Shown: one piece after another, positions 43,977-54,400 of the stretch
How positions within the stretch are numbered: position 1 is the first letter of the stretch
Layout: every line of letters begins with the position of its first letter
Assembly (NCBI GenBank): GCA_916048095.2
Contig: OU696571.1
Span: 4,913,501 to 4,977,500 of the forward strand
Source of the DNA: Sacculina carcini
Lineage: Eukaryota > Arthropoda > Thecostraca > Sacculinidae
DNA: 64,000 nt
Direction of reading: 5' to 3'
Made by a program: the position numbers and the translations under genes
Notes under the pieces: model-generated
What the model was told of the DNA's origin: nothing
Databases searched by the model: none
What the model saw: the letters and a program-made list of their open reading frames with translations, nothing else

Positions 43977-44161
43977 ATTTAATGTATAAGCCAATATAAA
44001 ATTCAAAAGGTGTAAACTTGTATATCCTTATTTAAATTATTGACTTATAAAAATGCTCTTCTCTAAACGCCCCTCACATTTACACTCGCAGTCGTGCGAT
44101 ATAATTCAGAAATCAAACATGAAACAAAATCAATACAAAATGTTGAAAAATCTTTCCTTCT

Positions 44162-45268
44162 CTATAATTCTCGCTTACAGTCCGTCCTTAGCACATTTTT
44201 CTTCCTTTTCGAGCAATACGATACTACAGTAGTGCGATATGTATAGGTGAATATTGAAGAGTTCACTCGTCTGTCCTTCATATACAGCAACTCACTCTTG
44301 TTTTTCCTCCCTGTACCAAGCATGGTCAGTTTTTGACTCAGGAGTTCTTCTCCTAATGAATATGACGTGAAGAAGTTGTCACACACAATGTTGTGGCCAC
44401 GCAACCCTTCCACAATGTCGAGAACCACTCGCATTCCTTGGTTTTTTTCCGGTGCTCCCCCTGGCGTCTTTCCTGTGTATATTTGCATATTCCAGCCATA
44501 ACTGGAGCTGGCATCACAAGCAGCCCATACCTTGATGCCGTATCTGGCAGGTTTACTTGGCATGTATTGCCTGAAAGGACAACGCCCCCTGAATGCAGCC
44601 AGATAATAATCAATTGTCACGTTTGGACCCGGATTATAATGCAACGGCAAGCGTTCAACCCATTTGTCCTATATATCCCGGATAGGTGCGATCTTATCAC
44701 TGGTTCTTCGGACATGCCTTGTTTCTCGATCATCAAATCGTATACCACGGGAAATAACATGAAATGTTTTCATGGACATGGTGGCTGGAAATATAGTCCT
44801 GCCAGTTTCAGCGTTCCAAAGGCTAGCTGTGGCTTCTCCTTTAGATCTATACACTCCAACCAGGATCAACAAGCCAATATATGCTCGGAGGGTTGTGATG
44901 TCCAATATGTCCCATTTTTCTCAGTATAAACGTTTTCCCTCGGCGTTAGTTTTATCCAGAATCGTAGATTGAATTTGGTCAGTCAACAATTGCTCGAACG
45001 CTGACTGTATATCTTTCATACGCGTGATGGCATACCTGGTTGGTCCCGGTGTCATTTTTATGACGTTAGCTGCGTCACGTCGTGCATGATTTTCAGTAGG
45101 AACTGATGACCAGGATATTTTTACATTTTTCGAAAAGAATCTAACTGAATACGCATGACTTTCTTGAAATTCATCTGATGAAACAGAGGAAGTATAGTTT
45201 GGATCTTCCTCTGGTTCTTCTAATTCAGAACATGATCTGTCGTTATCACTGTCAACGACAACGCTCAT
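44162..45268 (-). pseudogene. piggyBac transposase, two in-frame stops and truncated C-terminus
   Basis: One reading frame from ATG at 45268 down to 44162, broken only by a TGA near 44924 and a TAG near 44669. The N-terminus is acidic (DSDNDRSCSELEEPEED), as in piggyBac proteins. The DDE_Tnp_1_7 domain follows: RAYIGLLILVGVYRSKGE, LWNAETGR, then YGIKVWAACDASSSYGW with the first catalytic D and HNIVCDNFFTS with the second. It ends shortly after TVVSYCSKRKKNV. The third catalytic Asp, the YNxxKGGVDxxD-type region and the cysteine-rich C-terminal domain are missing. It is inactive but fairly young, because no frameshifts are present. Confidence 0.88.
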
Positions 45269-45485
45269 TTACACATAATACACATATACACAACGCTCGT
45301 ATACACATAATACACATATACACAACGCTCATATACACATAATACACATATACACAACGCTCATATACACATAATACACATATACACAACGCTCATATAC
45401 ACATAATACACATATACACAACGCTCATATACACTCATATACACAATACAATACGCTCATATACACAACGCTCATATACACATAA
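45264..45485. repeat. Tandem repeat, ~32-bp unit cgctcatatacacataatacacatatacacaa
   Basis: Five or six copies, the last two scrambled, directly upstream of the piggyBac start codon (minus orientation). It may lie in the element's 5' region. Confidence 0.85.
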
Positions 45486-46374
45486 TGTGCGACAGCGACC
45501 ATATACAATTACAATGAAAACACACACTATACAATACGACCAATGCAGCACACATACATGCAATCTAATACGATACACGACACATATCACATGTGTCAAT
45601 CACAAGAATATACACGCGAAACAATATTATTAATATTAAAGCCACATTATGATTAAATAATAAACAATCGACACAATCAAGTTCACAATAATATAATAGC
45701 AAAAATGTGTGATATGGCGCCTACAACCGCTAAGATATTTACTGCTAGAAAACTGTCGTGTATCCCGCTATTGTTTAAACCCACACTTCATGTATGCTTC
45801 ACTCCTATCTACATCACACCAATATTTAATGATAAAATAAATTGATATTTTTTGCTAGATCGTGAGCACAAACAGAATATTTCATGTTTTAACTAAATAG
45901 GACATCAGTCTACCCGCCCGTCGTGCGGAACCATTAATGTGTAAACATTGAAGACAATAAAGCTTTTCTATTCAGTATAATGTGTCATAAATTAAACTGT
46001 ACGCAATAAAACCACACTATCAATGATTGGAGCTAATATGATGCATTTTAAATTGTGATTGGGCTTCAGTGAAAATAAATTAGTGTATATTCATGTGTAA
46101 GCGCAAGTGCGCATAATAGCTGTCAAATTGGCAACATGTCGTTTTGACTTTACACCGCCGTAACTTCCTTTCCTTTTTTTTAAATTTAAAATTTAATTCA
46201 TCGTATAGACAAGAATATTTCAAATGTAATGGTATAAATGATTAGCGGGTACACCAAGTGGTTACCGAATAACAGCTTGCAGAAAATGAACCAAGGAGGG
46301 TGGGACAGACAGACAGACACACAGACAGACACACAGAGAATCTGTTATATATATACTAGCATTATCAGTTATTT
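45486..46374. repeat. Intronic sequence with a cgtgcgg module and an inverted family A fragment
   Basis: A module 'ctacccgcccgtcgtgcggaac' lies at about 45910. The minus-strand head of family A (ggaccaaggaggg-like, then TCTG/CAGA tract and TA) lies at about 46140-46360. There are no genes. Confidence 0.55.
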
Positions 46375-47473
46375 TCTTTGCACAGAACAAATTGCAAGGG
46401 AGGTGGCGTAGCCTTGTACGCACGGGACGTCTACAATCCAGTCCTGGTACTGGAAAGCACACAGAAAGTTTAGGGAATTAGGGGACAAGGTCACAAATGG
46501 CTGACTAGCTACCTCGAATCTCGTAAACAAACTGTGTGTTTCAATAATTCAAAAACTTTTCTTAAGTCATGGACATTGCTTGTGGTGTTCCTCAAGGATC
46601 GATCTTGGGACCTAAACTCTTCATCATATACATAAATGACCTTTTTCAAGTGCCAATGAATTGCAAACGAGTTTTGTTTGCAGATGACACCACATTATTT
46701 TTCTCTGGCTCAGACATATGTGTACTCAGACGAACCATCACCGAAAATTTGAATACCTTGGTAACCTGGCTTAATGTTAATAAGCTTACTCTAAACGTTG
46801 AAAAAACGGTTTCAGTAGTTTTCAGCAAAACAAAAACTGATACGAAATTGCCGCTCGAAATAAACTCAGTGCAAATCAAACAACTGAATGAGGCAAAGTT
46901 CCTGGGAGTGTATATAGATAGAGATCTAAGCTGGAAGGCCCAAATTAAAATGCAAACCTCCAAATTAGCCAAACTTGCTTTTTTATCAGGAAAATCAGGC
47001 AATCACTGAATGAACAAACATCTATAAATGTCTACAAAACACTGGTTCAACCTGTTCTAAATTACTGTGATGAGACATGGGGCTCTACGTACAAACATTC
47101 CATAAAATGTACCACAACACTGCAAAAAAGAATTATAAGATCCATCGGTTGTCTGAAACACTCTGAGACTACTGAACCTTTACGGAAAAAGTACAGTCTA
47201 TTATTATTTGATGGATTGGTGCAGTTCAACATTGGATGCCTTATGTACAAAATTCACAAGGGGAACATTCCGAAAAATATTAGCTTTCACTTCAAAATTA
47301 ACCGCAGACACCCAGAGAAGTTCTTCATTACCTTTCCCAGAACTCGTTGTAGACAATTCAATTTTTTCGTCAGAGGTCCCTCACTCTGGAATAATTCGGA
47401 CATTACACTAAAAAACTGTTCTAGTATAAAAACGTTTAAGGTAAAGCTGAGAAAGCCTCTCATGTATAAATGA
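46375..47473 (+). pseudogene. LINE (non-LTR) retrotransposon with internal deletion
   Basis: 46380-46470 encodes an apurinic endonuclease block (CKGGGVALYARDVYN). After a stop the sequence jumps to the RT thumb-side region (GHKWLTSYLESRKQ), then in another frame GVPQGSILGPKLFIIYINDL and VLFADDTTLFF (catalytic DD), WLNVNKLTLNVEKT, and FLGVYIDRDLSW. A third frame carries the C-terminal part (VYKTLVQPVLNYC, and later RGPSLWNN). Roughly the RT N-terminal half and the endonuclease C-terminal half are deleted, and two frameshifts are visible (near 46570 and 46975). The motifs fit jockey/CR1-like LINEs. It is dead. Confidence 0.85.
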
Positions 47474-48674
47474 CTCTCCAGTGAAAGTCGGGTGCGCCTC
47501 CACACCTTCACATCGTCGCAATACAGGCACCAGCGGGACAGGGATGCGCCAATATGGAAATGTGCATGTGTGTGTGTTTTGTGTACTGTGTATGTGCGTA
47601 AGTATACATGTGTAGGTGTACATTCATGTATGTGTGTGCGTGTGTGTGTGAGTGTGTTACTGTAGACGAGCATTTATATGGAAGATCGTAGATCGGTCTC
47701 TTTGGACGAACCGATAAGCCACTGTTGGCTTTGGCCACTTTATAATGATATGTGTCAACTGAAATTGAATATGTCCAATACAATGAACAATGAACAATGA
47801 ACATAATTGCGCTGGTTCATGGTTCGCTGGTTCATGGTTCGCTGGTTCAATGATCAGGGGCTTCAAACGCAAACGAAGCGATGGCTGATTTTTATTAAAT
47901 AAAAATGTCCCGCGGGCAGCAATAAAACGTTCAATTTCACCGTATAGAATGAATTCATATACAAAACTAATGGATTTGACTTCAAGAACCAGAACGGATG
48001 GTGTTCGAGTTCTGAATTATTCCTCACGTCGGGCGGGTTTAAATATGAGGCGGGTTGAGTGAAAATATTTTGTCAAAATATTATTAAAAATAATGAAATT
48101 TAGACTTTTTAATTTATTAAGGTTTTTATGAGTTTGCCTTATTTATTTTTAACTTGCATTATTTTTATGAATTGCTCATTTATTTTTATGAATTGCTCAT
48201 TTATTTTTATGAATTGCTCAGCACGACGGGCATGTATAAATATGAGGCGGTTTAGGCAAACTTTTTTGTGAAAATACATATGAAAATATAGAAATTTAGA
48301 CTTTTTTATGGGCTTACTCCACTCTTTTATTTAATTCATATTGCTTTTCTCTTATGAATTGAATACAAATTTAATAGTATGAACTGTTTCGCACGACGGG
48401 CGGGTTTACATGCTAGAATTTTCATTGTTTGTTACGTGTTTGTGTTCTGAATTATTCCGCACAGTGGGTGGGTTTATATATGAGGCGGGTTGAGGGAAAA
48501 TATTATGTCAAAATAAAAATAAAAATATTCACACTTGGACTTTTCTATTGAGTAAGACACTTATGAGTTTTCATTTTCTTTTTTAATTTGGAATATTTTT
48601 TATGATTATGAATTTTCATGAATATTAATTCCATTTTATGAATTCCTCCGCACAACGGGCGGGTTTCAATGCTA

Positions 48675-48715
<41 letters not shown>

Positions 48716-48743
48716 ATTCAGGCAACGCACAGCTTGATATGAT
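47474..48743. repeat. Intronic, inverted cgtgcgg modules
   Basis: Five minus-orientation modules (ccgcac(g/a)(a/g)(c)gggcgggttt) at about 48020-48650, spaced 70-230 bp, end in a (TA)n tract at about 48677-48712. Open frames at 47287-47872 (minus) are repeat-driven. Confidence 0.55.
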
Positions 48744-50295
48744 TAGAGATGCGACCTGAAAAACACGTTTTTTGAATTTTTGGAAGAGTTATGCAAATGA
48801 TTCGAATTATGGAAATGATATATTTGGGATGTTAAATGAATGATTTTTATCAACACATGAGTTATTTATGCGATTAGTGACCCTATCAAATTGAATGATC
48901 ATTAAATATGCACAATAAAAGTGTTTTAATGTGTCTGAAAGCCCTAATATCATTGCTTGCACGGTACTGTACGGCACTTCTATGTACAGTACAGCTTTGG
49001 ATTCAATTATTGAGTTTATCATTGTGTAAAAAAGCAAGGTTTGAGAACCGTTTTTCTGCTAAGAATTGAAACTGTGTAAATAAAAACTAAAGGTGGCATA
49101 ATTTTATTATTATTATACATATTACCTTTTTCCTACCAGAAATGAACTACGTTGATCATAATAACTTTCATCATTAAATTCACCAGATCAATTACAATTG
49201 ATATTTTTGCATTTATATTTGATATATTTGCAAGTAATTATTTGCAAATATAAATGTACAAACACTGCAAATATTTACACAAAGACTACAAATATACACA
49301 CAAACTTAGTGCCCCTAATGAGACTACGCATAAAAGCGGGTCGCATTATTCAGAGTGGCAATCCTGACCAGAAAAACGGACAATATTTTCGGGTAGGAAA
49401 AAAACGACTGAGTAAATATATTTCATGTACAAAAAGGTATTTGAACACAAAAAACTACATCAAAGGAGCCATCATCCATAAAACCAGTTCTAAAAACAGG
49501 TTACTAATAAAAAACCAATTAATTTGCTTAAACTTTCCTTGATCTGGCGCCTATTTTTTTCAAACCTCTACATCTACGAAAACCGTTTTTCAAAAAAATA
49601 TATTTTGTAAAAAACCATGGTTAAAAAATGAAGTTTAAATCAAGCGGATTAACCAGGGCTTATACCAGCAGGCTACTTGCTATACAAAAGGTATTTGAAC
49701 GTACATCAATCAAATCTTTCTTCCATAGAGACTGTTTTAGAAAACATTGTTTCATTAAAAAGCGTAAGTATAAATAAACGTTTGTCAAAAGACACTTGAC
49801 CAACCAATTAACTTGTCTTGTTCTGCTGTCAACATTTTTTGAATCTGAACATTGATAAAACGAATTTGAAACCAGTTTGAAAAATATCATTGCACTTTTC
49901 CATAAAAAACATAGTTTCTTAAAAAAAAACACATGATTTCTCAATGAATTTGTTTTGTTCTGCTGACAAATTATTTCAAATATCCACATCATTAAAACCA
50001 TCTTTAAATACATGGGTTTTCTCAATGATAAAACTTAAGCTACCGGTCCCGTATGCACTTTCAAATAGTCTCCTGGGATATTATTGATAAATATTTTTGT
50101 TTTCTCATACTATTATCCAATTATCTTTGAGCTAAGACACGTAAAGATGTACAAAACATCAATTAATCTCATTTATATGTACTAAAATCCAACATCCGAT
50201 GACAATTGGGGCAAATTCTAAAAAAATATAAAAAACAAAAAACTATAAAAACATGTTTTTTTGCAACAAAAAAAAACGTTGTTTTTACATCACTA
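48744..50295. mobile_element. Nonautonomous hAT element with perfect 8-bp target duplication
   Basis: 1552 bp. Left end TAGAGATGCGACCTGAAAAACA, right end complement of TAGTGATGTAAAAACAACG. Perfect duplication GATATGAT at 48736-48743 and 50296-50303. The interior is rich in 'aaaccatggtt' and 'aaaaacatggttt' words. No transposase is encoded. The element lies just upstream of exon 2 of the Ig gene. Confidence 0.85.
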
Positions 50296-50373
50296 GATAT
50301 GATACGCTACACAATTGTATTTTTGTAACTGCACGCGAAGAAACTATGTATATCTGAGCTGACTCGTGTGACT

Positions 50374-50376
<3 letters not shown>

Positions 50377-50468
<92 letters not shown>
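50377..50468 (+). repeat. (GT)n tract abutting the 3' splice site of Ig exon 2
   Basis: About 46 GT units end ten bases before the acceptor (gcatgttgcag, ending 50478). It takes the place of a pyrimidine tract. In the sense transcript it is a (UG)n run. Confidence 0.95.
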
Positions 50469-50469
<1 letters not shown>

Positions 50470-50478
50470 ATGTTGCAG

Positions 50479-50907
50479 GAGCGGTACGTGTGGTCAGCTT
50501 GCATGTTCCGGCCGTTGTTTTGAACCACAGCGCGCAGCAGGTGCTGCTCGAATGCAACTTTGTCCTGGCCGGCGACAATCATGCAACAAAGTCTGCCTCT
50601 CTTGCCACCACTCTCCCATCATCTGCCTCAGTCAACACCTCACAAGCGCCCACAGCCGGTCTGGTGGTCAAATGGTTTCACAGCAGCGGTGCAGAGCCCG
50701 TACATCAGTGGATTGCTGGTAGCCAGGAGAGCGCTCCTGTGTTTGGGCTGCTGCGCGGGCGTGCACGTGTGCCGCACGTGACACGTGGCACGCGCAGCAC
50801 ACGGCTGCTGCTCGTGCGGCCCACGTGCGAGTTGTCCGGCGAGTATACTTGCCGTGTGTCCACGTGGCGTGGCGTGGATTCGCTCACTCGCCACATGCTC
50901 GTCTATG
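50479..50907 (+). CDS. Two-Ig-domain protein, exon 2 (Ig domain 1, V-type)
   Basis: 142 complete codons between ttgcag and TATG|gtgcgt. The frame reads VRVVSLHVPAVVL, then LLECNFVL (B-strand Cys), LVVKWFHS (core Trp), EPVHQWIAG, and CELSGEYTCRVS (F-strand Cys, D/G-x-Y-x-C pattern). This is a complete V-type Ig fold. The pattern 'VVKWF...P.HQWI...LSGEYTC.VST' recalls a family of arthropod two-Ig cell-surface or secreted proteins related to beaten-path. I cannot name the orthologue. The family mediates recognition, often in axon guidance. An alternative is another Ig-superfamily receptor. Phases at both ends (1 and 1) fit the neighbouring exons. Confidence 0.85.
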
Positions 50908-51201
50908 GTGCGTGTTCGCCGGATATATACTGTAGATCTAGGACAGGCGTCGGCAGCACGCAAACTCGATAATACAGCTCTGAACAAAAATGCTGAGTTT
51001 GGAGTCGATAAATGCTTGTGATATATAAGCCCTACTATCGACACATAATCATATAAAATGCTGCTTTTATTCACGTGTATCCCGCAGTGACTGTGTGTGT
51101 ATCCCACATGTATCTACGTGTATCACACGTGTATCCCACATGTGACTACTTCTCTGAAATTTCATATACAAAAAGGTAAAACTATTTAATGTACAAAAAG
51201 G

Positions 51202-51398
51202 TGTACGATATATTATAGCAACGGATCTATCTCACCGAGCACTCAACACAACAATAACAATAACAATACAACAACAATAGGATGATACAACGCCACGACA
51301 CACACACCACCACTGCTGTACACACACTCGCTGACGGCCGTTAGCGTCACCCACGCCTAATACCCTCGCGCCCTCTGGCGGTGTAGGCACACACTACA
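51202..51398 (-). repeat. 3' LTR of the gypsy element
   Basis: 197 bp. In element orientation it starts TGTAGTGTGTGCC and ends ATATCGTACA. No difference from 55612-55808 was seen by eye. Confidence 0.92.
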
Positions 51399-51406
51399 TC
51401 TCCCCT

Positions 51407-54400
51407 TCAAGTGGTGGAGGGGGCGCTGTCGGCTCTGCAGACGTAATCGCTCAGATGCGACGGTGGTCTGCGTGTTCGGGCGCTCCGGCGGAATTGCGGG
51501 GTTCGTGAGGCTTCCGATGTACCGCCCACATTCTCCCCCGGCGGCGGCGGCGGTGATGCGGGTCTGCTTCTGGTCTCCTGCGACGTTAGCGGCGCCGTGC
51601 CAACAGATGGCGGCGGCTGCACTTCGAGCGGCGGCTGTACCACGGGCGAGGGTGTGTTGGCTGCTGGTCGCAGGTGTCTACGGTTGCGCCAGTAGAGACC
51701 GCCGTGAGGCAGGCGCACAGCGTACTGGCGGCGACGGCCAGTCATGGCGACCACGCCAGTCCGGTCCCAGCGACCGGATGTCGGGTCCTGGAGAGCCACC
51801 GTAGTGCCGGGCCGCAACGGCGGCAACACCTTAGCCGACCGGTTGTATTGGGCGACCTGCTTGTTGTGTAAGCTCGCCGCTCGCCGGTCGCACTCAGCGG
51901 TGGGCGGCTGCCACTCCGGCAGAAACGAGCGTGGATGCGCGGGAACGGCGGACGACACGGGGCGGCCGTACAAAAGCTGCGCGGGGGAGCGACCATCGGC
52001 ACCCGGCGCGTTGCACAGCTCCAACAGACCGGCGACAAAGGCGTCTGTGTCGATGTTCCCGTCGTGCGCCGCCTTCTGAATGAGCCGCTTCACCCGTTTC
52101 ACGGCGGACTCAGCGTGCCCATTAGAAGACGGGAAGTGCGGACTGGAGACACGATGGCGTATGTGCCAAAGTCGCAGAAATTCGGCCGTGTGGCGCGCCG
52201 TGAACTGTGGGCCGCCGTCTGACGACAGTACGGTCGGAACCCCCGTCATGGCGAACACATGTCGGAGCATCTTCACCAGCTGGTGAGCCGAGGTGTCACG
52301 GCCACAGTCGAACACCAGTGGCCAGTTGGAGAACCGGTCCGCGCACACGAGGTAGGTCTTCCCTGCGTGTTGGAAAAAATCCGCGGACACCGATTCGAAA
52401 GGACGTGTCGGGTGCGGTTCCGTCAGGTATGGCTCTTTTTGCTGGCTGTCTTTGTACTGCAGACATTTTCGGCACGATGCTACGGCAGTGGCGATTTCGT
52501 TGTTCAGGCCCGGCCAGAAGACAGTTTGCCGTGCGCGTTGCACAGTCCTGGCCTGCCCCTGGTGACCGTCGTGGAGCCGACGGAGGGTGTCCTTCCGCAA
52601 ACACCTGGGCACAAGCAGGCGGCAGCCGACCAGGATCAGCCCATGGTCCGCAGTGAGCTGGTCGCGCACGCCCCAGAATGGGTGGAGACTGGCGGGCAGC
52701 AGATGTTTGTGCTGAGGGAAACCGCCCAGCACGTACGCCATCAATTGGCGACACTCATCGTCGGCCAGAGACGCAGCTCGCACCGCCTCCAGGGTGGTGT
52801 CAATCGGTGACGTGCGATGACCCAGGTCGTCTGCGTCTGTGAACGCGTCCAGCGTCTGGACGAAGAATCCAGACGAGCACTCGTCAACGTCAGCGTCAGC
52901 ATCAGCAGGCTGGGAAGGTGCGCGCGACAGAGCGTCGGCGATGTTGTGCTTTGCACCCGGTCTCCAGCTAGCGACAAAAGTCAAGTGCAGCAGACGCTGT
53001 CGCATACGTTGCAGGCGCGGGTTGGAGATGTCTCCGAGTGCCTTCTCGTTCAGTATCGGAACGAGAGGCTTGTGATCGGTGACCACACTGAACGTGGGGA
53101 GGCCAGCCAGATACTGATGGCATTTCTGACATGCCCACACAACTGCCAGCATCTCCAACTCACACACAGCATACCTGCTTTCGGTGTCGGACACAAATCG
53201 CGACCCACACTGGATCAGCTGCCAACGGCCTTGATCATCCCGCTGGCGAAGAACGAATCCGAGACCTTTCTCACGTGCTGCATCCGTCTCCAGCATTGTG
53301 GGCCGCGTTGGGTCGAAGTGACCAAGCACAGGAGGGCTGGCCAACGCGCGTTTTACGGCCGTGAAAGCAGCGTCGTGTTGTGACGACCACTGCCACTCGA
53401 CGCCTTTGCGGAGCAGCTGGCGCAGGGGCTCAGCAGCGGAGGCGATGGAGTCCGAGAAGTCACCGAACTGGTTCGCCAAACCGAGAAAGGACCGCAGGGA
53501 TGTAAGGTCCGTCGGCGCGGGAAATTCTGCGAGGGCTCGAATTTTCTTGTGGTCGACGGTGAATCCAGAGGCGTTGATGTGGAATCCACAGAAATTGGCG
53601 GAAGTGGCGGCGAACATAAATTTTTGCAGGTTCAACGTAACGCCGGCGTCGTCGAAGCGTTGTAGCAGCTGCCAGACTCGCTGCAGATGCTCGTCGTAGC
53701 TGGCGGTATACACCAGCACGTCGTCCACGATCTTGCAGGAGTCGGGTAGGCCAGACAAGGCGACGTCGCCGCGTCGGTTGAACTCGTCGCCGCTGGAGAC
53801 CAGGCCCATAGGCGCGCGACAGAACCTGAATCGGCCCCACGGGGTGATGAAGGTGGTGAGGTCTCGGTGCTCGCGCCGCAAGGGCACCTGAAAGTACCCT
53901 TGCAATGCGTCCACCTGGGTGAACCACCGATTGCCGAGGCCCATACTGCTGACAGCCTCCACAGGCGAGCGAACCGGATGCGTAGGCCGGCGAACGAAGC
54001 GGTTGAGGCGTGTGAAGTCCACCGTGAGTCGGCAGCCGTTTGGCGTGCCATCTGCCTTGCGCTTGCCGACAACGACGATCGGTGAGCACCAGTCTGTCGG
54101 GTGGGAGACCGGCTCGATGACGCCCTGCTGCTGAAGCAGCTCCAGCTGCTGTTGTGCCTGGGCGCGATGACAGAACGGCACGGAGCGGGGAGCCGTCACG
54201 TTGTACGGCACCGCTTCATCGCGCAGATCGATCCGCATTGCCCCGCCTTTCATCTCCCGGAGAGGACCGTCCGTGGAGAACACACGAGGGAAGGCCGCTA
54301 TAAGCTGCTCGCTATGCGAACGACGATCCGCCGCTGTTGGCTGAGCTGTGTTGGTCCAGCGCGGGCATTGCTGAGGTGTGGCTGCCGGTCCAGCGGTCAC

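Larger units (their letters stand above)
28184..50478 (+). other. Intron 1 of the Ig gene (22.3 kb)
   Basis: GT...AG intron containing a Penelope element, two foldback elements, hAT copies, a 1.55-kb duplication, a 4.3-kb palindrome, a piggyBac pseudogene and a LINE pseudogene. The first ~370 bp hold a copy of the repeat split by the LTR array at 17.3-23.1 kb. The intron ends with a ~92-bp GT tract and gcatgttgcag. Confidence 0.75.

Noticed and set aside
44393-44972. 178-codon plus-strand frame opposite the piggyBac transposase
   Set aside because: Antisense of a recognised transposase domain, with no independent motif.
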